Assembly: GCA_030671905.1 (NCBI GenBank)
Contig: DAOVHK010000030.1
Coordinates: 1 to 13,022, forward strand
DNA length: 13,022 bases
Direction of reading: 5' to 3'
Source of the DNA: Clostridia bacterium
Lineage (GTDB): Bacteria > UBA6262 > WVXT01
Below the pieces are notes generated by a model. That model saw only the letters and a program-made list of their open reading frames with translations, did no database searches and was not told the origin of the DNA. Both the position numbers and the translations under genes were made by a program. Shown here in pieces: positions 12,601-13,022 of the stretch. Numbering within the stretch: the first letter of the stretch is position 1; the number at the start of each line of letters is the position of its first letter.

Positions 12601-13022
12601 ATCCCCACAAGCATCTTGATAGCTAAAATAACATCAGCAGAATCATACACACTTCCTGCAACCATGCAGTCAGCCTTGCCTAAAGCTACCATCCCTGCTC
12701 CGTAATTAAGCGCCAGGGGTGTGGATTTGGTCAAAATTCTCTCTGCAACCTTTTCAGCATTTTCAGTCCTCTCACCAAGAGCTTGTAATTCACAGTAACG
12801 CTTTACAAGTTCACCAATTTCTTCAGCCTCAGGGTCTATAATTTCAGCTCCTTGTATATTAATTTCTTTTTTCTCAGCAACTGATTCTATCTCCGACCTC
12901 TTCCCTAAAAGCACAACCTCACCTAACCCTTTCGCTAAAAATCTTTCCACAGCCGCTAACACCCTTCGATTTGTGGACTCAGGAATAACAATGCGCGTCT
13001 GTTTAGATTTGGCAATTCTTTC
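2775..13022 (-). CDS. Giant fusion protein: Pta-AckA, CPBP-like, HTH, sigma-70, transglutaminase-like, membrane and PGI-like domains (5' end outside window)
   Basis: The frame is open from the window edge to a TAA at 2775-2777: 3415 codons without a stop. The first in-window start, a GTG at 12962, is not the real one, because the 20 codons before it (ERIAKSKQTRIVIPESTNRR) already match the usual phosphotransacetylase N-terminus. Residue numbers in this annotation count that GTG as 1. Domain order: Pta (to 290), AckA (293-664), CPBP-like membrane segment (683-815), three HTH units (853-1097), helical region (1098-1455), sigma-70 (1458-1752), linker and helical region (1753-2054), transglutaminase-like (2055-2150), membrane blocks (2235-2556 and about 2590-2680), degenerate PGI (2795-3105), unknown C-terminus (3106-3395). 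A stop-free frame of this length with recognisable domains throughout must be coding. Whether the product stays as one chain is unknown. Omnitrophota are known for unusually large proteins. I infer either a true megafusion or a processed polyprotein. Confidence 0.95.
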   Translation of the reverse strand, partial: ERIAKSKQTRIVIPESTNRRVLAAVERFLAKGLGEVVLLGKRSEIESVAEKKEINIQGAEIIDPEAEEIGELVKRYCELQALGERTENAEKVAERILTKSTPLALNYGAGMVALGKADCMVAGSVYDSADVILAIKMLVGIKEGVKTPSGGFLMCSQSKDVGTDGKLILSDIAFTGCPKDAKELSNIAVNTAQDVADYISGDVKLAFVSGKNVESNKVREAMEITREAIGDKFVVDGPMGLDEALRGKYNAIIFPDLNTANIAYKMLQGICNFDGLGIISGGCSKPVFDMSRGADIDEIYTSMVLACSGVKGKNCILVVNSGSSSVKWKLFDKESESLIAKGIVERIGEKGSVSSHLEAIRLIIDELPVKREAIKAIGHRVVHGGEEFTESVLIDDKVKTAIKKNISLAPNHNPYNLIGIEACEELFPSALQVAVPDTAFHQTISPEEFLYGVPYEWYEKYGIRRYGFHGTSHRYVSQRAAEILGKPLEKVRTIACHLGNGCSVTAIDGGESVANSMGFTPLEGLVMGERSGNIDPAIIEFIAEKENLSIKKIIEILNKKSGLLGLSGRSKDMRDILKSIDDGDERAKLARQVFIERLIEYIGGYAAKMNGVDVIVFTGGIGENDTALRLAVCENLQFLGLEIDPASNVSPTKEKIITTPESKIAALVIPTNEELMIMRDTKDILESIGNNGKTPTGMIGWLWQPFINKGWITLGTAARWSFTLEEGIFSGLFLSLPWFLATLGFLDPSHFIWFFLTSAYLYGASHSRLYKWKNDKIIDYGDTIPSHVLGFMFLGALFRSAYLIPGIGPVLGPIVAFGFHALYNNVITKKIFKKLPLGMTVPKGETRQYAMNEGKSISTANEVDLTEIQDVTLDEMLIGDRIKVFMDKRGWDEQDLLIAMYKAAKALKQEIETMPKTVRDWLSHIHHPDVKIIPVLSKALRVGTSTLVTGMSLQLAMREPVMLPLEKEKKEPSLSRRVLILRWIYGITPEELTNRTHIGAGTITHIEQYLTNYPYPSHIKALAKVFSQSISVLLTGFSRRYVVDNLRYPKDKFLFLRLSLGFTQEDLWEKLVDEFDLDIESRTTIAQWERGAIPKEKKTRRALSQLYGISWKKLFAKNRDGKRLSEFMELEAIIKTRNYFEKVLSSEVPESSLAVRFQNIVDRIIMAYDDRYEVDSVAGLLFEMIEDADSSKQEQRRDKIIRLFDFYQKMFTLSSKVWKREERAKYFASLVLKKLVQQLNRSNLATAKTRQMAQRLYWADLVAAICSAVTHKRRVSISDIIKFIEKSKEDMPFITKKKLMKMTGATRHLIDEYRFSNIAYRLRYEVKEHPSDTHDFLYNAKGFKQRLWQFYLQNHRFPEKDELKRTDVWAIEVLKRVLGGTFELFRHRFFEEHVEKMKTIIQDASSRQRTKMFREILRVLPFDQDAQKVSKEDAVERKKDLARIWEIVPDYNTNVKEHHISEFQDRKIKTDVIKGYADFGSLTQQQLIALWDEIGRGSPVALEFVMNGNTGLILRWADVISELPQVRGLVEKRKILILDLFQEGWFGLRKAVERFDPQRGTKFSTYASWWIRQAQLRFYQYGKRTIRVDPVLESQYFRLRKKLEELETADKETKSKKSYKIKYRKLIQRLKKLKRLEPVLKIWSLHFVSGEDEEGEELSALLKDIKAVDPQVAVAEFDKRELVRESIDKMRDPKKRRILELRYGIKGLTPEEEKKLLKRFPKIIIHPLTGFPMDRDYLTLDEVGAVLGLTREGIRQAEIKAKQEFKQIVESNRPRTVSQTKRKPAPNPSGVEVPEQSKKTFRKERHKGILGISLPTWKEIIKSLVGLYKIRGFEREFDNEYAKLKRYLLDMKSGKWTESAEASERFLEQIEFYQNKLQKKRDFLTNEFSVEYCQPGTRLTHRVTNLTSQIAIVTGYLELIHGYVEKIQCNQIAIKLSLNGIEKLEITSPAELKDQLSSLIEDCIKIHLPYLNEQISKANNYPGFNGKKWCSDLEKAKEDTSTLKDNLKSATYLEHRVNRSFTLHWMEQILDSLKQLSQDIQPIHIAQAGELIDLLTIHCKEQGKHRFARVKGKRARDYLSIAQEAREFIEKHKQEFWEKRLRITSCEGHSFEVERRLKRQGIECDVFFKVYSWKGENFLHVWVETKDGYIIDACPDCGKLGGAVKPPRVLKRSKIKGDEYKGNKIGSETLTEEVPENLKEKAKQLAKQLSIDKKRWNQVAERLEKSDKLTNIEDLRDILPIFSGKKNESDKGGYMAAKAQRKYPLSDIRKTRRRLRIIMLGGLLLGIIGATRLLIHAHSLVGAWFVVLIAFGLLVWFLIIKKAIIKDKRQTGLVARMVKSFARRRHERKQASLRDCRNRLELWLLVIKGVIRQFTFEVKDFARWRDEKNIKELTRFEKINRIKISISMATAFASMVSSWFTLGKTVLWFVLTALRNWISDKRSFKLSGIKPGFFKVRALKFSNSIFFTGFALPVMFCVTFLSNTLNPFGGLASFVFSLLFIGFFGGAYAFLQRWLRIKPEDWQIALKHGFTNGFGSTLVALLMFAILKYWIPVFCTNFNFILLRKIVLEAWAGWWDVKSVSGKKKAKPETVSPPNKGGGPGSNGKPSLKSIFPFIIPLGAVLTILFGKVSSAYGMPTTLANNLESTLINNNPSIHQLQAAFGFPGNGLLALASLGGFIGMLFFAGVAVDIGGRVMGIPVRYRAIRLEEAIESVRNLVKEFYRQVCIVREYLVKVAVFRLPEVLALGIVREVGKPVVEIGRRFVSVILHRPSEREQMRMSWFGVLRQKLPEKEITEIMALIEELNERKKVAQLGAEESAYQGNTEINSLLEWTPLVQEMEGRVRGIEEFVKEVRGNYKKVEVIEEETIRAIETKEINPEKTLFVVSYPGRPYEYVYAKLTEFYRSREVPIGEIKSKVSEHFIWIGESRKVSAEEAGKMKSLRRFNRAEGLLVLLKLQGVDIKRFLKGVKKGMAMCREMDVNNNPGAQLLILQEAMRKAGRNRILLVLPEELKGFAKAWGELIPLLGREGKGIIPILEGELASPESYGKNTAFIAIRLNGTLKSARPVFGGSPFRVTSKLEEAGYPVFEIPLGSKEDIGALFYIAEFASVTSYLMAISRSRKSGSLRAIFKSGTELSPAKAAGLGRTKAELFLEYQVRPEVFGGKVTQVVAVDLDALLEIKLDKEATPSQMRTELRVRPKSIEALKVMKRIIDVAEEEGNLGRVKFAFVSSRRDVSREVMEEMLRDYMSACGLSIEDVARIVNKELIIDEETLSKAGGIVGISRTRKISAKAVFSIINERLVGKTDGNGTKIRIITDKMDRWEKDGDEKMMERILWVLLNPAGEGEVLSTAAGLVVAIEGKVSKWLIEFIKKNYPEQAGKLLPQIRRDGTIILPATQVDKNYLEGIKDQEKVYKVEA
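3648..4580 (-). other. Domain: degenerate glucose-6-phosphate isomerase (TAL-PGI type), probable pseudoenzyme
   Basis: Residues 2795-3105 follow the scaffold of the PGI half of transaldolase/PGI fusion proteins. Landmarks in order: RGIEEFVKEVRGNYKKVEVI (first SIS entry), EINPEKTLFVVS, SEHFIWIGES, LLVLLKLQGVDIKRFL, MCREMDVNNNPGAQL (family 'EENPAVELG'), KAGRNRILLVLPEELKGFAK, LLGREGKGIIPILEGEL (family 'ESTGKEGKGIIPV'), and LEEAGYPVFEIPL with IGALFYIAEFASV. The phosphosugar-binding elements are missing: there is no GMGGSS loop after the first strand, 'SSKSGTT' is replaced by SYPGRPY, the 'ESTGKEG' Glu is lost, and the 'NPFDQP' end is absent. The fold appears kept and catalysis lost, suggesting a structural or sugar-phosphate-sensing role, which is inference. 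Confidence 0.68.
4803..5294 (-). other. Domain: Gly/Pro linker and second membrane segment
   Basis: Residues 2557-2720. A low-complexity stretch of Lys, Pro, Gly and Ser (GKKKAKPETVSPPNKGGGPG at about 2562-2581) looks like a disordered spacer. Two strong hydrophobic helices follow: about 2591-2613 (IFPFIIPLGAVLTILFGKV) and 2646-2672 (GNGLLALASLGGFIGMLFFA). The chain then becomes soluble and helical. The segment probably anchors the C-terminal PGI-like part to the membrane. No family is recognised. Confidence 0.55.
5295..6260 (-). other. Domain: multi-helix membrane block with possible internal start
   Basis: Residues 2235-2556 contain at least five hydrophobic helices (about 2256-2274, 2280-2301, 2442-2462, 2470-2493, 2512-2535) and further amphipathic stretches around 2388-2412. 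Two basic loops (2303-2380) carry many Arg and Lys and are probably cytoplasmic. I recognise no transporter or enzyme motif. The block starts with Met2235, whose codon at 6258-6260 is preceded by AAAGGTGG (6265-6272), one mismatch from a consensus ribosome-binding site. The DNA of this block is visibly more AT-rich than the 3' third of the gene. It could have been a separate gene that joined the frame. Confidence 0.7.
6513..6800 (-). other. Domain: transglutaminase-like (papain-fold) cysteine peptidase-like
   Basis: Residues 2055-2150 show the order of a transglutaminase-like fold: a helix beginning at the nucleophile (ITSCEGHSFEVERRLKR, Cys2086), a strand reached through GIECDVFFKV, then FLHVWVETKDGYIIDACP, which supplies His2120 and Asp2132. 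The Cys-His-Asp triad, with the 'H.W.E' strand and 'IDA' after it, is typical of the family, whose members act as proteases, transglutaminases or peptide-modifying enzymes. A CPDCG at 2134-2138 directly follows the Asp and could bind a metal. It lies between the sigma-70 domain and the second membrane block, a sensible place for a cleavage activity, but the substrate is unknown. Confidence 0.72.
6801..7706 (-). other. Domain: unrecognised linker and helical/coiled-coil region
   Basis: Residues 1753-1785 are a Pro/Lys/Ser-rich linker (for example RKPAPNPSGVEVPEQSKK). Residues 1790-2054 look helical, with coiled-coil-like stretches (around 1815-1865, 1970-2000 and 2005-2035) and few small hydrophobic cores. 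There are scattered Cys and His residues (CQPGTRLTHRVTN near 1873, IHCKEQGKHR near 2037), but no family that I recognise. It separates the sigma module from the transglutaminase-like domain and could be a flexible spacer or an accessory domain of the latter. Confidence 0.35.
7707..8591 (-). other. Domain: RpoD-like sigma-70 factor (regions 1.2-2 and 4)
   Basis: Residues 1458-1752 align with group 1/2 sigma-70. Region 1.2/2.1 is LTQQQLIALWDEIGRGSPVA, followed by a diverged 'NxGLIL' helix. Regions 2.2-2.4 are nearly canonical: DLFQEGWFGLRKAVERFD (1519-1536), RGTKFSTYASWWIRQAQ (1539-1555) and RTIRVD. Region 3 is much reduced (about 1570-1645, mostly Lys/Glu-rich). Region 4 has DPKKRRILELRYGI, then an unusual insertion, then the -35-reading HTH YLTLDEVGAVLGLTREGIRQ (1717-1736), whose Arg-Glu and Arg-Gln contact residues are kept. 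Both promoter-reading surfaces therefore look functional. Sigma factors are normally soluble and single. This one is embedded in a chain with membrane domains on both sides, so it would need release or would act at the membrane. Confidence 0.92.
8598..9671 (-). other. Domain: unrecognised helical region between HTH array and sigma-70
   Basis: Residues 1098-1455 are rich in Lys, Arg, Glu and Leu, lack hydrophobic membrane stretches and look largely alpha-helical. I recognise no family. There is possible further HTH-like character at about 1258-1305 (VSISDIIKFIEK, then KKKLMKMTGATRHLIDEY). Another short unit at about 1325-1370 has the pattern WQFYLQNHRFPEKDEL, then LKRVLGGTFELFRHRF, which resembles small DNA-binding helical repeats. 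The many basic residues fit a nucleic-acid-associated role, which is inference. Confidence 0.4.
9672..10406 (-). other. Domain: three tandem XRE-type helix-turn-helix units
   Basis: Three successive segments each follow the XRE/Cro pattern of a short helix, a turn-recognition helix pair and a closing 'LxKALxVxxxxLLTG'-like end: residues 856-930 (IGDRIKVFMDKRGWDEQDL ... LSKALRVGTSTLVTG), 953-1016 (GITPEELTNRTHIGAGTITH ... LAKVFSQSISVLLTG) and 1027-1096 (LGFTQEDLWEKL ... TTIAQWERGAIP ... LSQLYGISWKKLF). The first has an insertion of about ten residues before its recognition helix. The third is closest to the family. XRE domains bind operator DNA, usually as dimers. The array lies just ahead of a sigma-70 domain, so a DNA-targeting role is plausible, but no target is visible. 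Confidence 0.75.
10518..10916 (-). other. Domain: CPBP (CAAX protease/Abi)-like intramembrane segment
   Basis: Residues 683-815 contain about three to four hydrophobic helices (roughly 706-726, 729-745, 766-806). Within them are the three motifs of the CPBP family of membrane metalloproteases in the right order: Glu705-Glu706 in EEGIFSG (family EExxxR), YGASH with His746 (family FxxxH), and HALYN with His800 and Asn804 (family HxxxN/D). The four likely metal or catalytic positions are present. The Arg of motif 1 is Ser710 and the Phe of motif 2 is Tyr742. CPBP proteins cleave substrates within or near membranes. Here the role could be proteolysis of this same chain, which is inference. The match rests on motif spacing alone, so a non-catalytic membrane anchor is the alternative. 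Confidence 0.6.
10971..12086 (-). other. ackA: Domain: acetate kinase
   Basis: Acetate kinase converts acetyl phosphate and ADP to acetate and ATP. The domain (residues 293-664, about 372 against a usual length near 400) begins only a few residues after the Pta domain ends. Motifs are complete: NSGSSSVKWKL at 300-310, GHRVVHGG at 358-365 with Arg360, PDTAFHQT at 416-423 with the catalytic Asp417, YGFHGTSH at 446-453 with His449, HLGNGCSV at 477-484, GERSGNIDPAI with Arg510, VFTGGIGEN at 596-604, and PTNEELMI with Glu653. All residues known to bind acetate, phosphate and nucleotide appear present, so I predict an active enzyme. Together with Pta this is the complete substrate-level phosphorylation step of acetate fermentation in one chain. 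Confidence 0.95.
12093..13022 (-). other. pta: Domain: phosphate acetyltransferase (5' partial)
   Basis: This is the N-terminal module of the giant protein. Pta transfers acetyl from acetyl-CoA to phosphate, giving acetyl phosphate in the cytoplasm. Visible family landmarks are the start RIVIPES, MVALGKADCMVAGSV at residues 91-105, GVKTPSGGFLM near 124-134, IIFPDLNTANIAYK near 232-245, and the active-site block KPVFDMSRGADIDEI near 265-279, with Ser271 and Arg272 matching the conserved SRG. The short Pta family is about 320-335 residues. About 310 are visible, so only some ten residues, or an additional upstream domain, lie outside the window. Phosphate butyryltransferase is a related alternative, but direct fusion to acetate kinase favours Pta. 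Confidence 0.9.

Noticed and set aside
12960..12962. GTG as the start of the giant protein
   Set aside because: The frame stays open to the window edge and the preceding 20 codons continue the Pta N-terminal consensus, so the start is outside.
2775..13022. Chimeric assembly joining separate genes
   Set aside because: A misjoin could link one pair of genes in frame by chance, but not some seven domain borders with no stop or frameshift; still, long-read support would settle it.

Overview
The window most likely comes from an uncultured bacterium of the Omnitrophota (OP3/Omnitrophica) type. This is an inference from style, not from a marker gene: a giant multidomain reading frame, TPR-rich envelope proteins, moderate-to-low GC, and intergenic DNA full of short palindromes. 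All three convincing genes are on the minus strand, and no plus-strand gene is supportable.

Reading in the direction of transcription (high to low coordinates), 13022-2775 is one uninterrupted frame of at least 3415 codons, open at the window edge. Its domains in order are phosphate acetyltransferase, acetate kinase, a CPBP-type intramembrane protease-like segment, three XRE-type helix-turn-helix units, a helical region, an RpoD-like sigma-70 (regions 1.2/2 and 4), a transglutaminase-like cysteine-protease fold, two multi-helix membrane blocks, a glucose-6-phosphate isomerase-like domain whose catalytic loops are gone, and an unrecognised C-terminal module. The two acetate enzymes look intact and would convert acetyl-CoA to acetate with ATP formation. 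How the rest fits together is open. Two protease-like domains inside one chain suggest a self-processed polyprotein.

2774-2465 carries palindromic repeats, a likely promoter, a cyclic di-GMP-I (GEMM-I) riboswitch and an overlapping intrinsic terminator. These control a 126-residue single-domain response regulator (2464-2084).

2083-1757 holds a cluster of TTGTAG/CTACAA palindromic elements and then five 7-bp repeats at 11-bp spacing, a typical binding pattern of OmpR/PhoB-family regulators. They overlap the promoter of a 505-residue, membrane-anchored protein with seven TPR units (1756-239).

238-1 contains a good promoter facing the window edge, followed by two tandem copies of a double-hairpin unit with invariant loops and compensatory stem changes, possibly a structured RNA or a repeat array that continues outside the window.
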